Assembly: GCA_021432605.1 (NCBI GenBank)
Contig: MU271151.1
Location: 248,001 to 312,000, forward strand
Length of the DNA stretch: 64,000 nucleotides
DNA from: Coniochaeta sp. PMI_546
Lineage: Eukaryota; Ascomycota; Sordariomycetes; Coniochaetales; Coniochaetaceae
Direction: 5' to 3'
Part shown: in pieces, positions 1-12,042 of the stretch
How positions within the stretch are numbered: the stretch's first letter is position 1
How the letters are laid out: each line of letters opens with the position of its first letter
Made by a program: the position numbers and the translations under genes
Notes under the pieces: model-generated
The model's input: the letters and a program-made list of their open reading frames with translations, nothing else
What the model was told of the DNA's origin: nothing
The model's database searches: none

Positions 1-1864
1 AACTAGATCCTAAAACAATACCTACGATATTATATAAATTACGAATAAGATAATTAGGTAGAACTCTTACCTTTAATATAGTTCGCGTATAATAATACGA
101 AGTAAGATAGTATCGGATACTCGCCCTTCTTTATAAACTACGGTTTCGAACCGGAGATTAATCAAATACCTTATTAATTATAGGAAGTTCCTAAAGCTTT
201 CGTAACGGCTAAGGAACTCAAAGAATTATATAATAAACTACGGAAGAACTTAAAACTCGTAAAAGAAATAATAGTAAGATATTATAATAAAAGAAAGTTG
301 AAAGGACTAACTTTTAAAAAGAGAAATAAGGTTTACCTACTTAGGAGAAATATCAAAACCAAACGACCTAACGATAAGTTAGATTATAAAAAACTCGGAC
401 TTTTCGAAATTAAAAAGGTAATATTAGATACTAATTATAAACTTCGCCTACTAAAGATAATAAGAATTCACCCGGTATTTTACGTATTATTATTAGAACT
501 AGTAACGGTTAGTACCAAACTTTAAGAGTTGGTCGAAGTAGAATCTATAAAACCAGAATACGAGGTTAAAATAATCTTCGATTCTAAAAAAAAAGGGTAT
601 TAGATAGAATACTTGATTAAATAGAAAGGTTATAATAACTCGGAGAATATATAGGAACTAGCTAAGAACCTAACGAACTATCAATAGTTACGTAAGTAGT
701 ATTACTAATAATACCCTAGCCCGTCTTTAACGAATTATTACTAAAAACGGCGTTCTAATTAACTACGCCGAAAATATTAAAAAACTATACGTCGATTACC
801 GCGTCGGATTCCTAACGATCTATTTCGTCTAGGTCGTCAAGATTCTATAGACCTTAGGAAACTATAAAGGTTTTTCGGGATACTAACGAACGTTTTTATT
901 ACCGAAAACGTTCGAGACGTAATAAAGATTTATCCAACTTTCGTTACGTTTAAAAAAATCGTTCGCGACGTTCGCGAAAGAGGCTTTTAGCGTCGGATTC
1001 TTCCCGGTCTAGGCGACGAGACTCTTAGATAATACGAAAAATTACTTTTATTAGTATACGATAAAGTTTTCTTCGGATTATCGAACTTACGAAAAGAAAC
1101 CGAAACCCCTAAACCGTTATAAGATCGACCGCGACGAATATATTCGTTATATCGCGTTATACCTTTCAATATTCTATATTTTATCCCTCGAGAATAATAA
1201 AATAAGTAAAGTATAATTTCGGAACCTAACTCGTCGATTATAACGGCTAGACGATAACGTTATTTAATTTTCTTTAACTTTTCCTTATAGGATTTTACTA
1301 TACGACTAGATATTATATCAATATTATAGGGAATAAAGAAGGAAGAAGATTAGCGATTTACCTTAACGTAAACGCCAACGTTATTTTGTAATTTACCCTA
1401 GCCTTCGGGACGAAGACTTGGAAAAAGGATATCGTATTACGAACCGTATTTATTAGGCCAACGGGACGCGGAACGGAATAACTATTACGGGGTAACGGCT
1501 ATCCAATTACAAAAGGGTTATCAGGTAACTAGATATACAAAGTAGTAAGCTATTATAGAGGATTATTTAGATTACGGTAAGCTAGCTCGCCCTAGATTAC
1601 TAACTATAGCGAAAAGGATTACTACGAAAAGAGTAATCTACGAAAAAGTATCTTGTATTTAAATAGTCTTTACTACTAGATAGTTACGAGTTACTTTTGT
1701 AACGATTAATATATAGTTTTCTACGTTTAATTACCTACCCCTTCTTGAAATAGTAATCTACCTTTTAGCTAGATACGATCTTACTATAATTTACCGTACG
1801 TACCTAACTGATTATTAACAGACCCTAAGTATCGGTTAGTACTCAAGAATATTGATTCGTTACA
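1..1864 (+). mobile_element. Element A: 3' end of a Ty3/Gypsy chromovirus fossil
   Basis: This is a broken, RIP-degraded fossil that enters from the left edge of the window. Around 530-690 the plus strand reads like the chromodomain that ends chromoviral integrases, with a YEVKIIFDS-type strand followed by a KGYNNSENI-type helix. About 300-500 reads like the preceding integrase C-terminal region, with an LYKLRLLKI-like and an HPVFYV-like stretch. About 0.7 kb without recognisable domains separates the chromodomain from the 3' LTR at 1435-1864. Order and orientation fit pol, then 3' LTR, on the plus strand. The family assignment is established knowledge of chromoviruses; the age cannot be estimated because RIP inflates divergence. 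The 5' part lies outside the window. Confidence 0.75.
1435..1864 (+). repeat. LTR of element A (family shared with element B)
   Basis: A 430-base repeat whose reverse complement recurs at 10107-10537. Its ends read TATTACGAACC and TTCGTTACA, matching the TGTTACGAACC and TTCGTTATA ends of the other copy once C-to-T change is allowed, so the ancestral ends were probably TGTTACGA and TCGTTACA. The two copies look roughly four-fifths identical by eye. The sequence just upstream is purine-rich, as expected for a polypurine tract. Confidence 0.75.
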
Positions 1865-4800
1865 ATCTATAATACGGCGAATTGTTTTTTTAACTCGATT
1901 ACGGCTCTTTTATTCCCCTTTTTTCTCGGATAAGCTATTTACCGGTTTGACGTTAATATCGGTAGTTCTTTCCTTCTTAAGTAGGCCTAGTAAAGCCTAA
2001 CGCGTATTAGTCGATAATTTCTTAGGTTTCTTTCCAATTTTACGTTAGATAACCGGTAATATTTTTGGGTTAAATATTACTTCCTTTTTCAACTTATTAT
2101 CGCGGTTACGAGCTAACGGGTAGACTTTGTTAATTATTTCTATTACTCTAGTATAATCTAGTATTTAATTAACCGCTTTCCGTTTGTAAGATATATCTAC
2201 CCCGTCCGTATAAATTATATAAATTAGGATCTATTCGTTATACGTCGGTTCTATTTCTATAACTATTAAGCCGTCTTTAACGTTAAATCTTTTCGCGTAA
2301 TAAATACTTTTTCTTTCCGGGTACGAGAATTCTCCCGTTAAATAAACGTATATTTATATAGTAAGTATAATAATCGGTACCGTAGGGGTTTAAGCTAACG
2401 GTTTCGTTTACCTAGCTATATATTTAACGTAGAGTTCTTAAACTCTTACCGGACGGCCTTAACGTTCAAACTACCCTTATAACAACTTAAAGTTAGGCTA
2501 GTAACCTAGGTTCTAAGTACTAAAGCTATTCTATTATATAGTATTATCAACTATTACGGTAACTAAAATTACGTCTATTTGTTTTATTTTATAATCGTTA
2601 CGTAAAAGAAACCCGAAAATAGTTCTTAAGTTCTCGCTTAGTATCTTTAAGATAACGTTATAGTTTTGGTTCCGGTTCTAATAATAAATTCCTAAGCTTA
2701 CTAATTCTTAAGAACGGTTATATTTTCGAACCGTATACCCGTTACGTCTATAGAAATAATATTACGTCGAGGCTATTCTACCGCCGGAACGTATTTGATT
2801 AGACCAATAACGGATTCTTTAACTATTTCCTATACCGCCATATCTATTTCGGTGAAATCCCCCGTTATCTTATTAATATCCGTTCTGATATATAAATATC
2901 CCGTTATCGTAATTCTTTTACGGGTACCTTTACGTCGGCGGAATATACGGCGTTTATACGTTTTGGTATAACGGTATTTGAAAGTAGGAAGGTATAATAA
3001 TCGGTATATCCTCTTAAGTTCTTACTAAATACGTTCGTACCGAATTATTACCGGCTAAGAGGTTTTCGTTTTCGAAAAAGGTCTAATTAAGCCTAGCCTT
3101 TTTTACTCTTATTAGTTAGATCTTTATTTCGTTAAACCTTTAGATTAAGTTATCAAGTTAAGTTTTAGTAACAACTTTATCTTTTTTAGATTTCTTTCCT
3201 AATATCTTCGGCTATTCCTTTTTGGCTTTTTTCTTCGCCTTTCTTATCGTCTTTTTATACGTTTAGTCATAGTTTAAATCGGAAGATAAGATTGAATTTG
3301 AAAAGCTATAATCGTTATCTTTTTCTTCGGTTACTTTTAATTTATAGCCGTACCTTTTCTTCTATTGGATAATAGTTTTCTTTTGATTAATTTTAAACCG
3401 TTTTTCAGCTATAGGTTTCTTTTTATAATAGCTTTTGATTATATCGTTATTAACGTCTGATTTTTCTATTTTTGATTTTTCAAATCGTTTGTTACGTTTA
3501 ACGATTCGACGAGTTTCCTTTCTCTTATCCCGGGATCGACCGATCTTAATCTCGTTTAGATCTAACGTAATACGTTCCAAAACCTTTAATAAGAAGGTAG
3601 AATAGTCTTTCTAAAGAATTATCTTGATCTCTATATCTTTTGATAGGTAATAATTATTAATTCGGTCCTTCTAAATCTTAAATAAGGCTCGCTATATCTT
3701 CTTCCTAAATATAAACCTTTTACTATCCTTTTTTGACTTCCTTTTTACTATTACGGCTTTTTTGGCTAGTTTATCAACCTTTTCGACTATCTTTAAGATT
3801 TCGTAAGGATCGTTAGGTAAGGTATTACTAATAATAGTATCTACTTGATTATAATAGTCTAATAACTATTTAAGGTCTTAAGACGTAAAAGCTTTCTTAA
3901 ACGCCTTTTTGGTAGTTTCTTAAGAGTTCCTATTAATATAAGAAGCCGCTTTCGAAAAGGTTAACGGATTAATATTAAGTAAGAATTATTATCCTAAACG
4001 GTCTCTTTTACTATTATACGTTTCGGCCGTAAGCTTAAACCTTTTTAGGAAGTTTATAATATTATCGCCTTCGAACTTGGGATCTATAATAATCGGTAAT
4101 TATAAACGTTAAATAATTAGGCTTAGCTTTTCCTTTAGAACGTAAACGTTCGTAACGGGTTCCGGTTCTATTTTTATAATACCAAAATCTTAATCAAATA
4201 TTTATAATAACAATTCTATATTACTCTTATTCGAAGAAACCTTTAGGGTAGGGTTTCTATAAATATAAAACGAATAGACTACTACTTCTTATAAGGTCGG
4301 GCTATATCTTTAGCTATATTTGTCTAACGGGTAAGTAATAAGTTTTAAAGATAAGTTGGATATTTTCGTTTTAGCCGTTAAAAAAAGGGTTCCTAATCGA
4401 ATAACTTCCTTAACCGGTACCTCTTTCTTTTCTTATTTTTATAAAAGTAACTACGTATTTGACGACGTTAGATTAGGGTTTTTCTTCCCTTTTATTTTCT
4501 CCTCTCTAGTTTCTTAGTTCCTCCTTTTCTTTCTTTCTTTCCTTTTCTTTATCCTTCCTATAAGACTTTTTATACTAATAGTAATTGATATTTCTATAAA
4601 TAAGATTTTATTACCTTACTATTCTTTTAGTTTCCTTTCGGTAATCCGAAACCTTATCTAGATAATTTGAATAATCGTTAATATCTATACTTAAAAGTAT
4701 CGGATAACTTTTCCAACTGTCCTTTTAGGTTCTAAAATCGGAACCTAACTTCTACTGGTTCTTTCGAAAGTTCTCTATTACGTTAATCTATCTTTAAGTT

Positions 4801-7400
4801 TTATCCTACTTTTTCTCGTATTCGTTTAATATTAATCAAACTTTATTCCTCGTTCCTACGGCTTTTTCGGTCCCAGATTTCTATAACGATTTCTTTTCCC
4901 TTCTTTACCCTTATAGACTATTTGGCCCTAAGCTTTCAAAGTCTTTCCAATTCCTATATTTACTATTCCCTAGTTTCTTTTTCTCTCTTTCTAATTCTTT
5001 CGTTTTTGCTTTTATTTTAATTAAGTATAAATATAATCGGTAAACATTTTTAAAAAAGTAAACAATACTTCTTAGGTATCTTTAAGCTTTTTCTATTCTT
5101 ATCCTATTATTACCCGATTTTCCGTTTTTAATACGGCTTCTCTTTGATTAATAGATTCCGGTTCCTTCTTTTCTATTTCTTATATCTTACGCGAAATTCG
5201 ACTTAATTTATTTAGGGGTCTAATATTAATCGATCAATTTCAAAAGTTCTTCCGTCTTTCTATTAATATTATGAATTCTCGAAATCTTACGGCTTTTACT
5301 ATTTGAAAAGGGGCAAAAATATATAACCAACTAACTATATAAGGGATATATATAATCTAAAGGATATATATAATTAGCTAGCTAGTATCTCGTTCCAAAA
5401 GCGGTTATTTCGCTATTAGGATTGTTATACCGGAGTCCTAAAACTCAACTCGTAATAATAACTGGTAAGAATCTTCTTAATCAAAGGATTACTATGGAAA
5501 AAGTAGCGAAGAAGTTAGGTTTAGGTTTAAAGAATAGTATTCCTTAATATCTTCCTCTTGAAAACCGGTTATAAGAGTTGTATTGTTCTATTTATAACCC
5601 TTTTTTCTACTCTCTTTTATCTATATTCTCTTTAAAGAGTAGAATAAGTAGCCTTATTATATATTACCTTATCTTATACGTTTACCCCGCTTTAATAAGT
5701 ATTATCGAAGTTAATTACCTTTGGGAACCGTTTTTATATTTTAATATAGTACGGAAAAGTCTAAATAAAGCTAACCAATCGATTAGGCTCGTTATCTGAT
5801 TATTTAACGACGTATATAATCTCTTACTTATCGAATAACTTGATCAATATAGCCGTCGAGTTATAATTACTAAACTTCTCGCGATTAATACGAACTCTAG
5901 TATTATAAATATTACGGCGGGTTTATACGGAACTAGGATACTATTCGTCGACGATATTTTTTACGTTACGTATTCGAATACCGACCCGGCGGCTCGTCGA
6001 TTCGACCGTTACCTTAATAACGTTAATAAGCTTCCGATACGTTAGATATATAAAAGGGTTTATACTTAGCGTATAGTTATATTTTATATAGATAAGGTTA
6101 GGAGGTTAGCGTAAAGTCTATTAGTAATCTTTTTACGGAATCGTTTCCGTAATAATATTCTATTAATAATTATATTTTCGTAATTACCGTTATCGAAAGC
6201 CAATACCTTTTAGGGTATAAGATCCGTAACGATTATATTTAATCGTATATCGTATTACCCGACTTTTCCGAAAAATAAATATACTATTTAATAATACCGA
6301 ACTCGTTATTTTTAACGAATATATTAACGCGTACGAAAAAGGCTTTAAATATTAGTTTGAGGGTATTTGAAACTAGAAGGTTAGGGATTGTTTCTAGCTA
6401 GTTAAGACCTAAACGTATATCTAAATTAAGATCTTCCTTTTCTTATTTATATCTTAGCTAAATACCTAACGATATACTTATCCGCTTTCGGGAATAATAG
6501 TTATAAGTCGGAAAACGGTTTAACGTAACGCGATCGATAATAATTCGTTCGTACGAAATAATAATACCGTCCGGAGATTTATACGTATTTCGAATTATCG
6601 TAGTTCTTTCGTATATTATAAATTTAGGCGACAACGGGAAGACGATAAAGGAGATTACGACGCGTTGTTTTCGGCCTTCTAAAGGTTTTTAGCCGTATAA
6701 AACTTAGTATTAAGGCCTTTTAATCAGCGTCTATATTCTTCCCTTTTTATATATATATCGCGCCGGGCTTTTTACCGTATAATTAAATCTGGACCTAGAA
6801 TTAGTTATATAATTCGTTAAACGGCGCCCTTTCGTTTCGGAAAGTCGGTAGAGAAGTATACTTCGTAATCGTTACGTAGCTATTATTATAGTTCGTATAA
6901 GCTTCGTAATTCGTTTGGTCGTAATATAGTTGAGAAAACAGTAGGTAGATTTGTTCCAAAGATATTATATAAGGCCTTATCGTCGTTATAGGTATATTAT
7001 CTTTTAGGGTCGGTCCCTAAATTATTCGTAGATAACGGCGGTCGAAATTAATCGGAACTATTATTAGTTTCGTATGGCGTCCGTTTAAAAAGCTTAGATT
7101 AGATCTGATCCGTATTAAGACGCGGGTAAAATCTCTTAGTAGAAGAATTGGATTGATATAAAGATTAGGTTATAAGGTAATAGTTACAATAATAGGTTAT
7201 ATAAAAGACTATTTACTAGGGAGATTCTTTACGAAACGAAACTTTACGCGGGGCTATATAATAATCTTACGCCAGCTAACGTAAAGTTTAGCAATCTAAT
7301 ATAACGGTTAGTAAGTCGTAATAGAATTTTATAATATAGTCGTTAATTAATAACTAAGGTTTTGACTAATAAGAAAGGTTGAAAAGTTATACCTCTTTAA
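1865..7400. other. RIP-degraded repeat sequence, mostly unassigned
   Basis: About 5.5 kb of very AT-rich sequence between the LTR of element A and the readable part of element B. It carries a gag-like remnant on the minus strand (separate entry). On the plus strand near 5580-6010 there is a semi-open stretch with a short FVDDI-like motif that recalls, but does not prove, a polymerase active site. I find no paired terminal repeats that would delimit one element. It may be one or more nested or truncated retrotransposons. Confidence 0.5.
3350..4200 (-). mobile_element. Gag-like remnant of an LTR retrotransposon
   Basis: The minus strand at about 4000-4100 reads KFEGDNIINFLKRFKL, resembling the fungal retrotransposon gag pattern of an F-x-G/D-x-N-x-x-x-FL core. 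A further gag-like helical stretch (KKAFKKAF, DYYNQVD) lies to its left, and a lysine/arginine-rich stretch follows at about 3360-3580. It is broken and RIP-degraded. It differs from the gag readable in element B, so it probably belongs to another family. No LTRs could be paired with it. The assignment is inferred from residue pattern only. Confidence 0.45.
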
Positions 7401-10400
7401 GATCATACCTCCGTATTAATATAGTTATACCTCCTTATCAATTGTTATACTTAATATCAATTTATATTTCGTAATACGAATAACGTCTAACGAGATCGTT
7501 TTCGTCTAATTAAAATAGGTTATTTCGGTAAGCCAGGTTTTTTCCTTTACTTATCCGTCGTTATATATAACTCGTTCTCTTTCAAAGTTACTAAACGTAT
7601 AAAGGTATTCTAATAACTTAGTTCGTAAATCGAACTTTTAGATAATCTTATCCGAGATAAAATTTCCTTATATTCCGCTATCGATTATTACGCGAAATAG
7701 GTAGTTTCCTAATAATCGTTAAGGATTTGTTTATCAGATCCGGTTATAATCCCTTTATAGGCGGTTTTTCCCGTTTTTTGACTTTTACCTTTATTATTTA
7801 GCTAGTTCCCGTTAAGCCTTTTCCGAATCTTTAGTATTATATTTATAGTTCCTTAAGCTAAACGGTTTTGTTTTCTAAAAAGTTTTTTTTTTTCGTTAAT
7901 CTCGTATTTATCGACTATTTTTTAATATTTAACCGACGTATTATATAAGGTTATCGTTCTTCTTATATCTTTTTAGGATTTCGGCGAACTTTTAATTGGT
8001 TATTCGTATTATTAATAGCTTTTTTTATCTTAAAGATAGTTCGTCTATTAGCTTATTAATAGTCCCCGACTATTATATTCCTAATAACCTCGACGTTTGT
8101 TCTTTAAAGAATTCTTCGAGTCCTTATATTATTCCGGCTTGGTTTTATAACATAGGTTACCGTTCGTACGTCTACTTATTAGGTTTTATTTAGGTTATTA
8201 TCTTTTTTCTAACGGAAGTCCGGCGTTTTCGTTCTAATAATAAGGTAACGAAGAACCTTTTTTCCTTTCGTTTTTTATTTATCGTATATTCGTATTATTA
8301 CGATATTTTATTAGCCTGATATTATTTATATTTAGGTTCTTTATAGTTTTAGAATATCTTTCTTTTATATATCTTAGGGTACTTAGGATCCTTAATTAAT
8401 ATAGCTACCTTATAATAGATATATCTTCCGACTATTCTTTATAGTTTTAGTTCTTTTTAACGGTAAAGGTTATAAATAACGTCGTCTTTTTACCGTCGTA
8501 AGAAAAAATTGTTTTTGACTTTAGATACCAAATATTCGAGATATTCGTCGTAGATCTACGATATCTAATAAATCAAATAATAATACTCCCCGTTTAAGTT
8601 TATATCGTAATAGTCGTTATTCCGATCTTTTATCTATTTCTAATCTTTTAAAAATTCCCAATCTTAAAGTTTTTAACGGTATCGCCGTAAGTAATTATTA
8701 TATTATCTCGAATCGCGGGTTAATAACGAATACGTATTAGATCCTTTAAAAACGCTAAGGTTTGGTTATAATCTCCTTTTTCCGTTTTAAAAGTTATTTC
8801 TTTTTCGAAAAAAAGGTATTCTTTTTCTAAAGTCCGTAATACGGCTTTTCGTTAATTTTCATAAGTTTTTATAATAACTTTTTCGGGCTCGATTTTTATC
8901 GCGTTTATTTTATATTCGGCTAACGTATTATTATTATTATTTTACGAAGTTTCTTTTTTAAATATCGTATCGTCGTACGATCTTTATTAAATAGTTTCGA
9001 TAAAATTAATTCGTCCGGTTATAATCTATCGGATTTCTATCCTAATAATAATCGGTACGGGGTTTGTAATTTCGCAACCGTTTCTACTAATAATATTAAT
9101 TTATCGGTTTATAATTATTTCTTTTAGTTTTCGTAGTTCTTAATATTTTCGAACGAAATATCCTTTCTTTTAACAATTAAAATATTTTACGTTTTTCTTA
9201 TCCTTTTTTTTTATATCGTTAGATAACGTCGAACGTTATTAATCTATTTCGTTATCTATAAGAAACATCGTAGTTTTGAATTTTCTTTAAAGTATTAGTT
9301 TACGCCTTTTTAATTAGTTACCAAAAAGTTTTTACGGTTCCTTTCCTTTCTATACGTCGTTTATATAAACGGTTATCGATTCTTATAATTATTTCGATAT
9401 AGGTAGATAATTCGTCTAATTAATCTTTTTTAACTAGTTCGTCTTTAACGTTTTTTTTGAATCTTTAATAAAACTACGTTATAAAAGATTTATCTTCCTA
9501 TTTTAACTTAAAAGAGATTTACCTAAACTATAAAACGTAATTTAAAACTAACCCTTTTTATCGGAAGGTTTATAACTTACGTTTAGCTATCTTTTTTTCG
9601 TTTAGAATACCGAAAGTTTTTTTAAGAACGTTAACGAAACTTAAAAAAAATCTAAAGATCTTATTAATTTTATCGTCGCGATCTAACTTTCCGTTTTCAA
9701 AATAATTCCGTAAGGTAGGTTCGAACTAACCGAACGTATTGTTTTTTAAGAAATAGGCGGCGTAGAAAACTTTATATTTTTTATCTAGAAAATCGTATAT
9801 ATTATACCGGAAATAGGTTCTAGACTAGGTAAAAAACCTTTAAAGGGTCTTTAGATTCCTATCGTAAATTTAAAGTAAGGATATTTTAAAACGGTTACCT
9901 TTTCCCCTAACTTATTACTCTTAAAACTATATAAATATAATTCGAAACTAGACGATTTCGTTCGTTATAATTTAAAGCGAGATTCCCTAAAGTACGGCCT
10001 AAGCTTATAGGTTCGAGTTATTTGTTTTCGATATTACCGATATTGTTATTTGTAAAATACTATTTAGTAATACGTAGGTAACTAAGTTAAATAAGAACGA
10101 TTAACGTATAACGAATTAATATTCTTAAATACTAACCGATACCTAAAAGTCTATTGATAATCAGTTAGGTATATACGGTAGGTTATAATAAGATCGTATC
10201 TAGTTAAAAGGTAAACTATTACTTTAAGAAAGGGTAGGTAATTGAATATAAGGAAGTATATATTAATCGTTACAAAAGTAATTCGTAACTACCTAATAGT
10301 AAAGACTAATTAAATATAAGATATTCTTTCGTAAATTACTTTCCTTATAATAATCCTTTTGGCTATAGTTGGTAATTTAAGGCGAGCTAGCTTACTATAA

Positions 10401-10537
10401 TCCAAGTGATCCTTTACTAATAGCTTACCACTTATATATCTAGTTACTTGGTAATCCCTCTATAATTAAACAACCGTTACCCCGTAATGGTTATTCCGTT
10501 CCGCGTTCCGTTAGTCCAATAGGTACGGTTCGTAACA
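7400..10537 (-). mobile_element. Element B: 5' part of a Ty3/Gypsy fossil
   Basis: A broken minus-strand fossil. Leftward from its 5' LTR (10107-10537) come a gag region at about 9400-9860 (motifs YFRYNIYDFLD, VFYAAYFLKN, FEPTLRNYFENGKLDRDD), a zinc-knuckle-like site at about 9120-9200 (YFNC then KKGYF), a long low-information linker, and an aspartic-protease region at about 7430-7740 with an IIDSG core and an ITKYKLILSI stretch. The reverse transcriptase expected next is not readable below about 7.4 kb, so the element looks truncated or interrupted there. Its LTR family is that of element A. Family knowledge supports gag, then protease, then pol as the order. Confidence 0.7.
10107..10537 (-). 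repeat. 5' LTR of element B
   Basis: A 431-base repeat, the inverted counterpart of 1435-1864. On the minus strand it begins TGTTACGAACC and ends TTCGTTATA. Its position immediately upstream of the gag-like region fits a 5' LTR. Confidence 0.75.
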
Positions 10538-11642
10538 AATAATAATAATAAACTTAAATAACGTCGATTAAATTCCGTATTAGATTAACGACCGCGTTGA
10601 CGATTAATATACGAATTTCCTGTAAAAAAATATAATTTCCGTTCCCGATTTTCCAAAAGTTTCGAATTTATTAGAAAACATTTCGAACGTCTTCCTAATA
10701 TTTTTATATATTAAAAGGAATTTATAAACCGTTAATAAAACGATATTAAATTAGATCCGAAACGGGTAAAAGATAAACCTAAATATAAGTTAAATTACTT
10801 AAAAAATAATGATAATATAACCAAAAAAAAACCTATTTTAAAAATAATCCGGGTTTAGAAATATATTACGAAAACGTTTTAAATTATTAATAATATACTA
10901 AACGTATAAATAAGATAAATACGGATTAAAAATAATATAAGTTTATTTTACGAACGGGCGTATTTTAACCTATATTATAAAATACGACGGAATAGAAACG
11001 TTTTTTATCTTTTTATCGGTAACTAAACTTTATCTTTTTCGGAAAAACGAATAAACGTCTGAAAAAACGGAAAAGGGAAAAAATTAAAATTAATAAATAT
11101 AATAATACGCGGCCGAAACGGTATTAAAAATATAAAAAAAGCGGATTAAAATTAAATTTTGAAAAAAAAATTAAACGAAAATAAAAACTTATTAGTCGAA
11201 TAAACTTAAGGAAAAGAAACGGAAAAGGTTAATTTTAACGTAACAACGTTATTTTTATATAGAAATAATAAATCTATATATAAATACGAAACGGTAGAAA
11301 ATCGACCGCCGTTTTCGTCGTTATTTTTATTATTATTTTTATCATTACCGATAGAATAAATTATTAAAAATACGTAATAAAAACCGTTTTATAGCTAAAA
11401 ATAATTATTACGAAAAGGGGAATAATTATAATAAGGTTTATAAAACGGGGGTAAGATTCCCGTAAACGGTATCGCCTAATTTAAGCCGTTTCGGTATTAA
11501 AACGTACCCGATTCGTACCTAACCCTGTTTCTAATTAGTTTAAAAAGGAATTTTAGATACCCCGATTTTAAAGTTCTTTTCTTTTTCTTTCTTTAAAAAT
11601 TAGTTTATATAATATAAAGCCCTATAGATTGGACTAGATTAG
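10538..11642. other. Unassigned AT-rich RIP-type sequence
   Basis: About 1.1 kb between the LTR of element B and the target duplication of element C. The composition is the same RIP type, with long A-rich runs on the plus strand near 10.6-11.4 kb. I see no coding domain, paired repeat or RNA gene. It may be the older sequence into which element C inserted. Confidence 0.5.
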
Positions 11643-11647
11643 ATTTA
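11643..11647. repeat. Target-site duplication of element C, left copy (ATTTA)
   Basis: ATTTA directly outside the left LTR. The same five bases occur directly outside the right LTR at 18383-18387. Five bases is the usual duplication length for Ty3/Gypsy integrases. Confidence 0.75.
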
Positions 11648-12042
11648 TATAACGATCCAAGATAGGGTTTAAGATTAGAAGGTAAGTTTTATTACTTAAG
11701 GTAAGTAAATTAAGGTATAACAAGTAGTCTTTATTTTGGTATCGTTAAGATAAGTATCTTGCTTAAATAATAACCTTAATTGAATATTTAACTTGATTAC
11801 TAGGGTAATTAAGAATTACCTATAAAAGAACTTAGAAAGGCTCTCTCTTATATATTAGTAAAGATTATAGTAATAGACGTAATAAACGTTTATCCGGTTT
11901 ATCGTAATAAACGTAATCGATAACGATCCCGTTTATTAGTTACGTAACCCGGGTACCCTTGTTTATATAATACGATAAGCCTTTATCTATAAGTCTTTTA
12001 TCTATTAGCGGGATACTTCCCGTTACTCGTAGGCTTATAATA
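11648..12042 (-). repeat. 3' LTR of element C
   Basis: A 395-base copy matching 17988-18382 along its full length, with no length difference. Its outer edge abuts the ATTTA duplication at 11643-11647. Confidence 0.85.

Noticed and set aside
298-525. Open frame of 75 codons on the plus strand
   Set aside because: It lies in the integrase-like part of the degraded element A and is not a host gene.
7996-8193. Open frame of 65 codons on the plus strand in the repeat block
   Set aside because: Element B reads on the opposite strand here, and the composition is RIP-type. It is a chance opening.
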